Shown here: in pieces, positions 57,853 to 64,000 of the stretch | How positions within the stretch are numbered: the stretch's first letter is position 1 | How the letters are laid out: every line of letters starts with the position of its first letter | Assembly: GCA_035253825.1 (NCBI GenBank) | Contig: DATFBM010000033.1 | Span: forward strand, 1-64,000 | From: JACCTH01 sp035253825 | Lineage (GTDB): Bacteria; Actinomycetota; Acidimicrobiia; Spongiisociales; ZC4RG35 | DNA: 64,000 bases | Direction: 5' to 3' | Made by a program: the position numbers and the translations under genes | Notes under the pieces: generated by a model | What the model saw: the letters and a program-made list of their open reading frames with translations, nothing else | What the model was told of the DNA's origin: nothing | Database searches by the model: none

Positions 57853-58155
57853 TCAGCGGTCGGCGAGCTGGCGAGCCTCACGCTCGAAGGAGATCTCCAG
57901 GTAGGCCTGGTGGTGGCCTAATCCGGCGCGCCGCAGGCGGAGATACTCCGACACGTACCGAACTAGGAATCGCAGGGGACCCAACTCACCCCATTGGCGG
58001 ACGTGAACCAGTTCGTGCCGGATCAGTTGCGCCAAGGCCGAGCGGTCGCCGGCAAGTAGGTCGCCACGCACAAATATCCCCCAAGGCAAGGTCATGGCTC
58101 CGATATCGCCCCGCCAGACCCTCGTCATCCATCGTGGCGCCCGTCGTACCGGCAC
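57853..58155 (-). CDS. Small HExxH protein, zinc-peptidase-like
   Basis: 100 residues from a GTG. It contains LIRHELVHVRQW, an HExxH zinc motif of gluzincin type, and a following RYVSEYLRLRRAGLGHHQAYLEISFEREAR in which a glutamate could be the third ligand. Similar short proteins (DUF4157-like) are known in actinobacteria. The frame remains open further upstream towards leuS without an ATG, so the true start may lie up to 35 codons earlier. Function is unknown; it may be inactive. It follows the leuS stop by about 100 bases. Confidence 0.55.
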   Translation of the reverse strand: MPVRRAPRWMTRVWRGDIGAMTLPWGIFVRGDLLAGDRSALAQLIRHELVHVRQWGELGPLRFLVRYVSEYLRLRRAGLGHHQAYLEISFEREARQLADR

Positions 58156-58258
58156 TCGATCGATATCGACCAGGCCACTCAGTCGAGCGACGTCGGCCGG
58201 GTCGAAGCCGCCCTGAGAGGCAATCAGCGAGGGCGGATAGCCCTTCTGAGAATTGCGC

Positions 58259-60691
58259 CTACCCGACGACGAGATTTACGACCTCGGGGGGACGGGACAC
58301 GACCTTCTCCAGGCGACGATCGCCAACGTGCATCTTGACCTTAGGAGAGGCCAAAGCCAGCTCTTCGGCCTCAGCAGGTGTGATGTCGGCGGTCACTTGG
58401 AGTCGATCGCGAACCTTGCCATTCACTTGAACAATCATCGTCACCGTGTTCTCGGCCACCAGCGCCGGGTCCCATTCGGGCCATGGTTCCAGGGCCAGCA
58501 TCGACTCATGCCCCGTCAACTCCCAGAGCTCATGAGTCAGATGCGGTGCCATGGGCGAGAGCATCTTGAGGATGTGGCCGTAGACCTCGTCGAAGACCGA
58601 TCGGGCCACCCCGCTGTCAGAGCGAAGCCCATCGACGAGGCGGTTGGTGAGACCCATCAACGCCGCCACGGCGGTGTTGAAGCGAAAGCGCTCGATGTCG
58701 TCGGTCACCTTTTTGACTGTGCGGTGGCTAGTCGCCAGTAACTCCTGATCCGCCGGGCCCGGCGCCCCCTCATTTACATGTCCGATTTCTCCCCGGCCGA
58801 CGCGCCAGACGCGATCGAGGAAACGATGAGTGCCTTCGACCCCGTTGTCGTTCCAAATCGCATCGTCGGTGGGTGGGCCGATGAATAGCTCGAACAATCG
58901 AATCGCGTCCGCCCCATATCGGGTGTAGTACTCATCCGGGGCGACGACGTTGCCCTTTGACTTCGACATCTTGGCGCCGTCTTTGACAATCATGCCTTGG
59001 GTAAAGAGGGCCGAGAACGGTTCCTCGACGTCGACCATCCCCATGTCGTGGAGAACTTTGGTGATGAACCGGGCATAGAGAAGATGCAGCACCGCGTGCT
59101 CGACTCCCCCGACATATTGATCGATCGGCATCCAATAGCGCACTTTGGCTGGATCAAAGATGGCATCGGAGTTGTCGGCGTCGCAATAACGCAAGTAGTA
59201 CCAGGAGGAGTCGACAAAAGTGTCCATGGTGTCGGTTTCGCGTTGGGCCGGCCCCCCGCAGACCGGGCATTCGACGTTTACGAACTCGGGTACCGCCGCC
59301 AGCGGCGACTCCCCCTGCGGGGAGTAGTTCTCGACGTCGGGGTGGACCACCGGGAGATCTTTCTCGGGAACAGCCACCAGCCCATCGGTGGGACACTTGA
59401 TGATCGGTATCGGACATCCCCAGTAGCGCTGGCGCGAGATCAGCCAGTCGCGCAGGCGATATTGCACCTTCCCATAACCGATGCCGCGCTCTTCGAGCCA
59501 AGCGATGATCCGTTTTTTTGCCGCCGCCATGTCGAGACCATCGAGAAAGTCCGAGTTGATCGCCGGACCGTCGCCGGTGTACGCAGCTCCCTCGAAATCC
59601 GTCGGGGGTTGCACTGTCCGTACGATGTCGATTCCATAACGCTCGGCGAAGTCCCAGTCGCGCTGGTCCTGTCCCGGCACCGCCATGATCGCCCCAGTGC
59701 CGTAGGACATGAGGACGTAGTCGGCGATGTAAATGGGGACCCGGCGATTGTTGACCGGGTTGATCGCATAGGCGCCAGTGAACACACCCGACTTGGCCCC
59801 CTCAGCCAGCCGCTCGATCTCACTCGACCGCCTCGCCGCGGCGATGTACTCACGGGCCTCAGTCTCGTATTTGCTCCCGGCGATTAGCTCTTCAACCAAA
59901 GGATGCTCGGGAGCCAGGACCGCAAATGTCATTCCAAAGACCGTGTCGGGCCGTGTGGTGAACACCTCGAACGAATGCTCGGTATCTGCCACCTTGATGG
60001 CGAACTGGGCTCCCTCGGAGCGGCCAATCCAGTTGTGCTGCATAACCCGAACTCGATCGGGCCAATGATCGAGCAGGGCCAGATCGTTGAGGAGACGTTC
60101 GGCGTAGTCGGTTATGCGAAAGAACCACTGCTCGAGGTCGCGTCTCTCCACGATCGTCCCACAGCGCTCGCACGCCCCGTCCACCACCTGCTCGTTAGCG
60201 AGCACCGTCTGGTCCTTCGGACACCAATTGACTGGCGCCAGTTTCTTGTAGGCGAGGCCCTGTTCGAAGAGTTTGAGAAAGAGCCACTGGTCCCAGCGGT
60301 AAAACTCGGGAGTATGTGAGGCGATCTCTCGATCCCAGTCGTAGACCGCCCCGAGGCGCTTCAGCTGCGCCTTCATCGTCTTGATCTTCTCTTCGGTGAA
60401 GATCCGTGGGTGAACTCCAGAGTCGATGGCCGCGTTCTCGGCTGGGAGCCCGAACGAATCCCAGCCCATCGGCGAGAGAACATTGAGGCCCCGCATGGTC
60501 TTGTAGCGGGTGATGAGGTCGACGTACGTGTAGTTACGGAGATGGCCCATGTGCATTTCCCCCGACGGATAGGGGTACATCTGCACGTTGAAGAACTTGA
60601 GCCGATCGGGATCGGGCTTGACGTTGAAAATCCGCTCTTCGGCCCAACGCCTCTGCCACTTGGGCTCGATGGTGGCGAAGTCATAGGACAT
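58259..60691 (-). CDS. leuS: Leucyl-tRNA synthetase
   Basis: 810 residues from the ATG at 60691, which gives the usual SYDFATIEPKWQRRW start; a frame to 60727 would enter the upstream hairpin. Class I motifs are YPSGEMHMGHLRN (HIGH type) and MSKSKGNVV (KMSKS). The CP1 editing domain (TTRPDTVFGMTFAVLAPEHPL) and zinc cysteines are present. It charges tRNA-Leu and edits mischarged species. A perfect hairpin separates it from the ion-channel gene upstream. Confidence 0.96.
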   Translation of the reverse strand: MSYDFATIEPKWQRRWAEERIFNVKPDPDRLKFFNVQMYPYPSGEMHMGHLRNYTYVDLITRYKTMRGLNVLSPMGWDSFGLPAENAAIDSGVHPRIFTEEKIKTMKAQLKRLGAVYDWDREIASHTPEFYRWDQWLFLKLFEQGLAYKKLAPVNWCPKDQTVLANEQVVDGACERCGTIVERRDLEQWFFRITDYAERLLNDLALLDHWPDRVRVMQHNWIGRSEGAQFAIKVADTEHSFEVFTTRPDTVFGMTFAVLAPEHPLVEELIAGSKYETEAREYIAAARRSSEIERLAEGAKSGVFTGAYAINPVNNRRVPIYIADYVLMSYGTGAIMAVPGQDQRDWDFAERYGIDIVRTVQPPTDFEGAAYTGDGPAINSDFLDGLDMAAAKKRIIAWLEERGIGYGKVQYRLRDWLISRQRYWGCPIPIIKCPTDGLVAVPEKDLPVVHPDVENYSPQGESPLAAVPEFVNVECPVCGGPAQRETDTMDTFVDSSWYYLRYCDADNSDAIFDPAKVRYWMPIDQYVGGVEHAVLHLLYARFITKVLHDMGMVDVEEPFSALFTQGMIVKDGAKMSKSKGNVVAPDEYYTRYGADAIRLFELFIGPPTDDAIWNDNGVEGTHRFLDRVWRVGRGEIGHVNEGAPGPADQELLATSHRTVKKVTDDIERFRFNTAVAALMGLTNRLVDGLRSDSGVARSVFDEVYGHILKMLSPMAPHLTHELWELTGHESMLALEPWPEWDPALVAENTVTMIVQVNGKVRDRLQVTADITPAEAEELALASPKVKMHVGDRRLEKVVSRPPEVVNLVVG

Positions 60692-60727
60692 TGGAGATTC
60701 GAGGCTAGCGGTGCCCCCTCCCTGCAA

Positions 60728-60770
60728 CTGTGAGGATTTACGCGGCCTCAGGCCGCGTAAATCCTCACAG
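60728..60770. terminator. Perfect 20-bp hairpin between channel gene and leuS
   Basis: Arms 60728-60747 and 60751-60770 are exact reverse complements with a three-base loop. The stem is CTGTGAGGATTTACGCGGCC. It begins eight bases after the channel gene stop and ends 36 bases before the leuS start. No U-tract follows. It resembles the hairpin at 5403-5449 in size, loop length and GC-rich tip, so both are probably the same type of terminator. Confidence 0.75.
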
Positions 60771-60778
60771 AATGGGGT

Positions 60779-61876
60779 CTAGGAGGCGGCTTGCTGCTCC
60801 TCTTCGGAGAGGGATGAGAGCTTCTCGAGATCTTCGGCGATCACCACGACTTCATCGCCTGGCGCCAACAAGATTCCTGGGCCGGGATTGGTCATGATGT
60901 TGGTGTCGCGCGCCAGCGCCAGGAGGGTGGCGTCGTTTTCTTGCTTCAGGTGCTGGGAGGCATCGAGCACCGACATGCCGATCATGCGGGCGGGCACCCG
61001 AATTCGATAGAGCTCTGATCCATGACCGCCCGAGACCATATCTGTCACGAGGTCACCCAAACCCGGATAAAGGGCGGTGCGGGCGAGCAGACGCGAGGCG
61101 AGCTTTGAGGTCACCAACACCTCATCGACGTCGGCCCGCTTGAAATGGGAAACATGCTTGGGGTTGTTCACCTCCACCACGGTCCTTACCTCGGGGGCGA
61201 GCGCTTCGATCGCCAGCACGGTCAAAATCGAGTGCATGTCGGCATCGTCGGTTCCGTCCCGGGGACAAATGATCGCCGCTCGAGCGCAGTCGATTCCGGC
61301 TCGTTTGAGGTCGTCTTCGTTGGAGCCATCGCCGCGGACAAAGTAGACCCCGTCCCCGGCCGGGTTGCGTTCGGCCGGGTCCACCACGACCACCCTGACG
61401 GCGTAGTCATCGGAACGAAGCTCGTCGATGAGCTCCCGCGCCGTCGAGTTCCACCCACAGACCACCACATGGTCGTTGAATCCCGCCGATCCCATGCCTT
61501 GACCCTCCTTGAGTAGCAGATCAATTACGAACCCCACCAACGCACCTGTGATGGTGGCGACGATGGCCACCCCAAACAGATTCAGCATCCATGACGTGAT
61601 CCAGCCCCAGGGACCGGATACAAAGTCCGATTGGCCCTGGCCCATCACGGTGGTAACCGCCCAATAGAAAGAGGCAAAGTATCGACGCGGAGTGACCTCG
61701 GTGATCTCGTTCTCGGTCAGGGTCACCACGGCAGCAGCCAGAGCGAGGATCACAACCAAGCCGAGAATCATCTTCCGGGTGACCTTTCCCTCGAATTGAC
61801 GGGTGACCCGTCGCACGTGCCAGGCGATCCGACGGAAGAAGGGGACCCCGAAGAAGCTGAGGAGACGCCGGCGCAT
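60779..61876 (-). CDS. Two-TM ion channel with RCK (TrkA-N/TrkA-C) domains
   Basis: 365 residues. TM1 (KMILGLVVILALAAAVVTL), a pore region FYWAVTTVMGQGQSDFVSG, TM2 (WMLNLFGVAIVATITGALVGFVIDLL), then an RCK-N Rossmann domain (DHVVVCGWNSTARELIDEL) and RCK-C (ARMIGMSVLDASQHL to LAPGDEVVVIAE). The layout is that of MthK-type potassium channels, but the filter reads TTVMGQG rather than TVGYG, so potassium selectivity is not assured. Gating by calcium or nucleotide is plausible. It is divergent from the dapB-like gene. Confidence 0.85.
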   Translation of the reverse strand: MRRRLLSFFGVPFFRRIAWHVRRVTRQFEGKVTRKMILGLVVILALAAAVVTLTENEITEVTPRRYFASFYWAVTTVMGQGQSDFVSGPWGWITSWMLNLFGVAIVATITGALVGFVIDLLLKEGQGMGSAGFNDHVVVCGWNSTARELIDELRSDDYAVRVVVVDPAERNPAGDGVYFVRGDGSNEDDLKRAGIDCARAAIICPRDGTDDADMHSILTVLAIEALAPEVRTVVEVNNPKHVSHFKRADVDEVLVTSKLASRLLARTALYPGLGDLVTDMVSGGHGSELYRIRVPARMIGMSVLDASQHLKQENDATLLALARDTNIMTNPGPGILLAPGDEVVVIAEDLEKLSSLSEEEQQAAS

Positions 61877-61934
61877 TTGGCCGGCAGCCTACCGATACCT
61901 ATTTTGCCGACGACGGCTGAGGAGCCAACACAAC

Positions 61935-62699
61935 ATCGACGGCAACAAGATTCGGGTTTGTATCGCTGGTATCACCGGTTGGGTTGGCCGTCCGTTGGCC
62001 GAGGCGGTAGCGGCCGCTTCCGACCTCGAACTGGTCAGCGGAGTGGCTCGATCGGACCCCGCCCATTTTCCTTCGGTTGAGGCTGCGCTCGACTCATCGC
62101 CGACCGATGTCCTCATCGACTACACGTCGGCGGTGGCAGTGAAGGCCGACATCCTCGCCGCCATCGCCCGTGGGGTAAATGTCGTTGTCGGTTCCAGCGG
62201 AATGTCTGCCGACGACTACGACGAAATCGACGCCAAGGCCCGGGAAAGAGGGTTGGGGGTGATTGCGGCCGGCAATTTCTCGATCACGGCCGCTCTGCTC
62301 CTCCGCTTTGCCAGCGAAGCGGCCCGCCATGTCGGATCCTGGGAAGTCATCGACTATGCGAGCCTCTCTAAACCCGACTCTCCGAGCGGAACCGCCCGCG
62401 AACTAGCCGAACGCCTCAGCGCGGTTCGCACGCCAGCCACCGGTGTCCCCCTCGACCAGATGCTGGGCAAGAAGGAATCCCGCGGCGCCGAGTTCGATGG
62501 CACCCGTGTCCACTCGTTGCGGCTGCCAAGCTTCTCGGTCTCGACCGAGGCGATCTTCGGCGCCGAAGACGAGCGGCTTTCGATCCGCCACGACGCCGGG
62601 GCCTCGGCCGCCCCCTACATCGCCGGCACCCTCCTGGCGACCCGCGCCGTGGTCGGCCGCCGCGGTCTCACCCGCGGTCTCGACCAACTGCTTTTTTAG
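61935..62699 (+). CDS. dapB: 4-hydroxy-tetrahydrodipicolinate reductase-like protein (DapB family)
   Basis: About 254 residues. Rossmann start IRVCIAGITGWVGRPLAEAV, DVLIDYTSAVAV, VVGSSGMSADDYDEI, and VIAAGNFSITAALLLRFA match DapB. In the active-site segment YASLSKPDSPSGTA the lysine and SGTA are kept but both histidines of the canonical HHxxKxDxPSGTA are replaced, so catalysis may differ. The start is unusual: no ATG, GTG or TTG precedes the Rossmann fold closely. An ATC at 61935 lies ten bases after GAGGAG; an ATG at 61803 would overlap the channel gene by 74 bases. Confidence 0.72.
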   Translation: MDGNKIRVCIAGITGWVGRPLAEAVAAASDLELVSGVARSDPAHFPSVEAALDSSPTDVLIDYTSAVAVKADILAAIARGVNVVVGSSGMSADDYDEIDAKARERGLGVIAAGNFSITAALLLRFASEAARHVGSWEVIDYASLSKPDSPSGTARELAERLSAVRTPATGVPLDQMLGKKESRGAEFDGTRVHSLRLPSFSVSTEAIFGAEDERLSIRHDAGASAAPYIAGTLLATRAVVGRRGLTRGLDQLLF

Positions 62700-62759
62700 A
62701 CATCAGATTTCAGATGTCGGATTTCAGATTCGGAATCTGATGCCTGGCGTCTGATGTCT
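62698..62759. repeat. Clustered CAGAT-type repeats forming nested hairpins
   Basis: Between the convergent dapB-like gene and icmF, outer arms AGACATCAGA (62698-62707) and TCTGATGTCT (62750-62759) are perfect complements. Inside are CAGATT-CGG-AATCTG (62725-62739) and alternative pairings ATCAGATT/AATCTGAT. Units of CAGAT recur four times. It can act as a bidirectional terminator on both sides, and the repetitive composition is unlike the surrounding GC-rich DNA. Confidence 0.6.
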
Positions 62760-62760
62760 G

Positions 62761-64000
62761 CTACATGTTCCGTCGATACTGCCCGCCCACCTCGTAAAGG
62801 GCGGAACTGATCTGGCTCAGGGTGGCGACCTTGGTGGTTTCCATCAGGATCTCGAAAAGGTTCCCTCCCGCCAGCGCCGCTTCCTGGAGTTCTCCCAACG
62901 CCTTCGGCGCTTCCACCTCGTAGTGCGCTTGCACAGCCCGAACATTCTGGATCAACCGATCTTTGTCGGCGTCGGTGGAACGGACCAGCTTGTCCGGCAC
63001 GACGAAAGGCGAGCCCTCCGCTGAGAGAAAGGTGTTGACGCCGACGATCGGATATTCACCTGACTCCTTCAACTTCTCGTAGTAGAGCGACTCCTCCTGG
63101 ATCTTGGCCCGCTGGTACTGGCGTTCCATCGCTCCCAGGACTCCCCCCCGTGATGAGATGCGGTCGAATTCGTCAAGCACCGCCTCCTCGACCAGATCGG
63201 TCAGATACTCGATGATGAAGGATCCCTGGAGCGGGTTCTCGTTCTTGGCCAGACCAAGTTCTCGATTGATGATCAGCTGAATCGCCAGCGCCCGGCGGAC
63301 CGAGTCCTCGGTGGGAGTGGTGATTGCCTCGTCAAAAGCGTTGGTATGGAGGCTGTTGGCGTTGTCATAGATGGCGTAGAGGGCTTGGAGAGTGGTGCGG
63401 ATGTCGTTGAATCCGATCTCTTGGGCATGGAGGGACCGACCCGAGGTTTGAGCGTGGTACTTCAGCATCTGGCTGCGCTCATTCCCGCCGTACTTCTCCT
63501 TGATCGCCTTCGCCCAGATCCGCCGCGCCACGCGGCCGATGACCGCGTACTCGGGGTCGATCCCATTGGAGAAGAAGAAGGAGAGGTTGGGAGCGAAGTC
63601 GTCGATCTTCATCCCCCGTGAGAGGTAGTACTCGACGTAGGTAAAGCCATTGGCGAGCGTGAAGGCGAGCTGGGTGATCGGGTTGGCGCCAGCTTCTGCC
63701 ATGTGATAGCCCGAAATCGAGACCGAGTAGAAATTGTCCACCGAGTTGTCTACGAAGTACTGCTGGATGTCCCCCATCATCCGCAGGGAGAACTCCGTCG
63801 AGAAGATGCAGGTGTTCTGCGCTTGATCCTCTTTGAGGATGTCGGCTTGGACCGTTCCCCGGACGCGCGTGAGAGTCTCGGCTTTGATTCGTTGGTAGAC
63901 GTCCTCGGGCAGGACCTGATCGCCGGTGATACCCAGCAGCAACAGTCCAAGCCCGTCGTTTCCGGGCGGGAGGTCCCCTTGGTACTGAGGCTGATCCTGA
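62761..64000 (-). CDS. icmF: Fused isobutyryl-CoA mutase IcmF, C-terminal part
   Basis: The frame runs off the right edge, leaving about 412 C-terminal residues. SVSISGYHMAEAGANPITQLAFTLANG, FAPNLSFFFSNGIDPEYAVIGR, QTSGRSLHAQEIGFNDIRTTLQALYA and SLHTNAFDEAITTPTEDSVRRA follow the B12-dependent acyl-CoA mutase barrel. The last segments are those of IcmF rather than stand-alone methylmalonyl-CoA mutase. IcmF fuses a B12-binding domain, a G-protein chaperone and the mutase, interconverting isobutyryl- and n-butyryl-CoA. The first two domains lie outside the window, so the fusion is inferred. Confidence 0.88.
   Translation of the reverse strand, partial: QDQPQYQGDLPPGNDGLGLLLLGITGDQVLPEDVYQRIKAETLTRVRGTVQADILKEDQAQNTCIFSTEFSLRMMGDIQQYFVDNSVDNFYSVSISGYHMAEAGANPITQLAFTLANGFTYVEYYLSRGMKIDDFAPNLSFFFSNGIDPEYAVIGRVARRIWAKAIKEKYGGNERSQMLKYHAQTSGRSLHAQEIGFNDIRTTLQALYAIYDNANSLHTNAFDEAITTPTEDSVRRALAIQLIINRELGLAKNENPLQGSFIIEYLTDLVEEAVLDEFDRISSRGGVLGAMERQYQRAKIQEESLYYEKLKESGEYPIVGVNTFLSAEGSPFVVPDKLVRSTDADKDRLIQNVRAVQAHYEVEAPKALGELQEAALAGGNLFEILMETTKVATLSQISSALYEVGGQYRRNM

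Noticed and set aside
60692..60770. T-box or attenuator leader for leuS
   Set aside because: Only a simple perfect hairpin is present; there is no specifier loop, antiterminator bulge or leader peptide with leucine codons.
1..64000. CRISPR arrays, rRNA genes, insertion sequences
   Set aside because: No regularly spaced direct repeats, no rRNA-like sequence, and no transposase motif were seen; the only mobile-element protein is the tyrosine recombinase remnant near tRNA-Asn.

Overview
The window is about 64 kb of GC-rich bacterial chromosome with short intergenic gaps and many 4-base start/stop overlaps. The gene set points to a high-GC Gram-positive bacterium (Actinomycetota): a BldD-type regulator, an actinobacterial class III cyclase, one-chain GlyS, the lepA-hemW-hrcA-dnaJ-rsmE string, fused isobutyryl-CoA mutase (icmF) and LtrA. 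A 7TM-HD phosphohydrolase beside phoH and ybeY, and the housekeeping order dnaG-rpoD, fit a deep-branching class such as Acidimicrobiia better than Streptomyces or Mycobacterium. That placement is inference; no rRNA is present to confirm it.

Layout. 1-14.9 kb is accessory and metabolic: a PAS fragment with a metallo-beta-lactamase-fold hydrolase, LtrA, a cysteine-free receiver/flavoprotein fusion coupled to a cyclic-nucleotide-domain histidine kinase, aat with a universal stress protein, an AidB-like dehydrogenase with an amino-acid-oxidase-like flavoprotein, a DmpA-type peptidase, and a response regulator/HEAT/glycosyltransferase operon. 14.9-18.4 kb is a phosphoketolase-acetate kinase operon. 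18.4-22.3 kb holds a flippase-like membrane protein with an S51 peptidase and small proteins. 22.4-26.8 kb is a decayed integrative element downstream of tRNA-Asn. It is bounded by a 43-bp copy of the tRNA 3' half, carries a tyrosine-recombinase remnant, and has as cargo a TetR repressor plus a rifampin-phosphotransferase-like PEP-utilising enzyme.

26.9-53 kb is core genome, mostly on the minus strand: rpoD, dnaG, glyS, an ECF sigma unit, uppS, recO, era, corC-like, ybeY, 7TM-HD, phoH, HIT, BldD-like, rsmE, dnaJ, hrcA (with a CIRCE-type operator), hemW, lepA, rpsT (plus strand), holA and a DHPS-like gene. 53-64 kb holds comEC/comEA, a degenerate GGDEF protein antisense to an overlong comEC, PPK2, leuS, an RCK ion channel, a divergent dapB and the 3' part of icmF.

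Themes. Several regulators keep their fold but lose key residues: the flavoprotein fusion without any cysteine, a GGDEF domain without its signature, a BldD homologue with half of its c-di-GMP motif, and DapB and DHPS homologues with changed active sites. Two long perfect hairpins (5403-5449 and 60728-60770) punctuate transcription units. The best candidates for something new are the flavoprotein/kinase pair, the 7TM-HD protein with an inserted SdrD-B-like domain, and the tRNA-bounded island with its second, foreign tRNA half.
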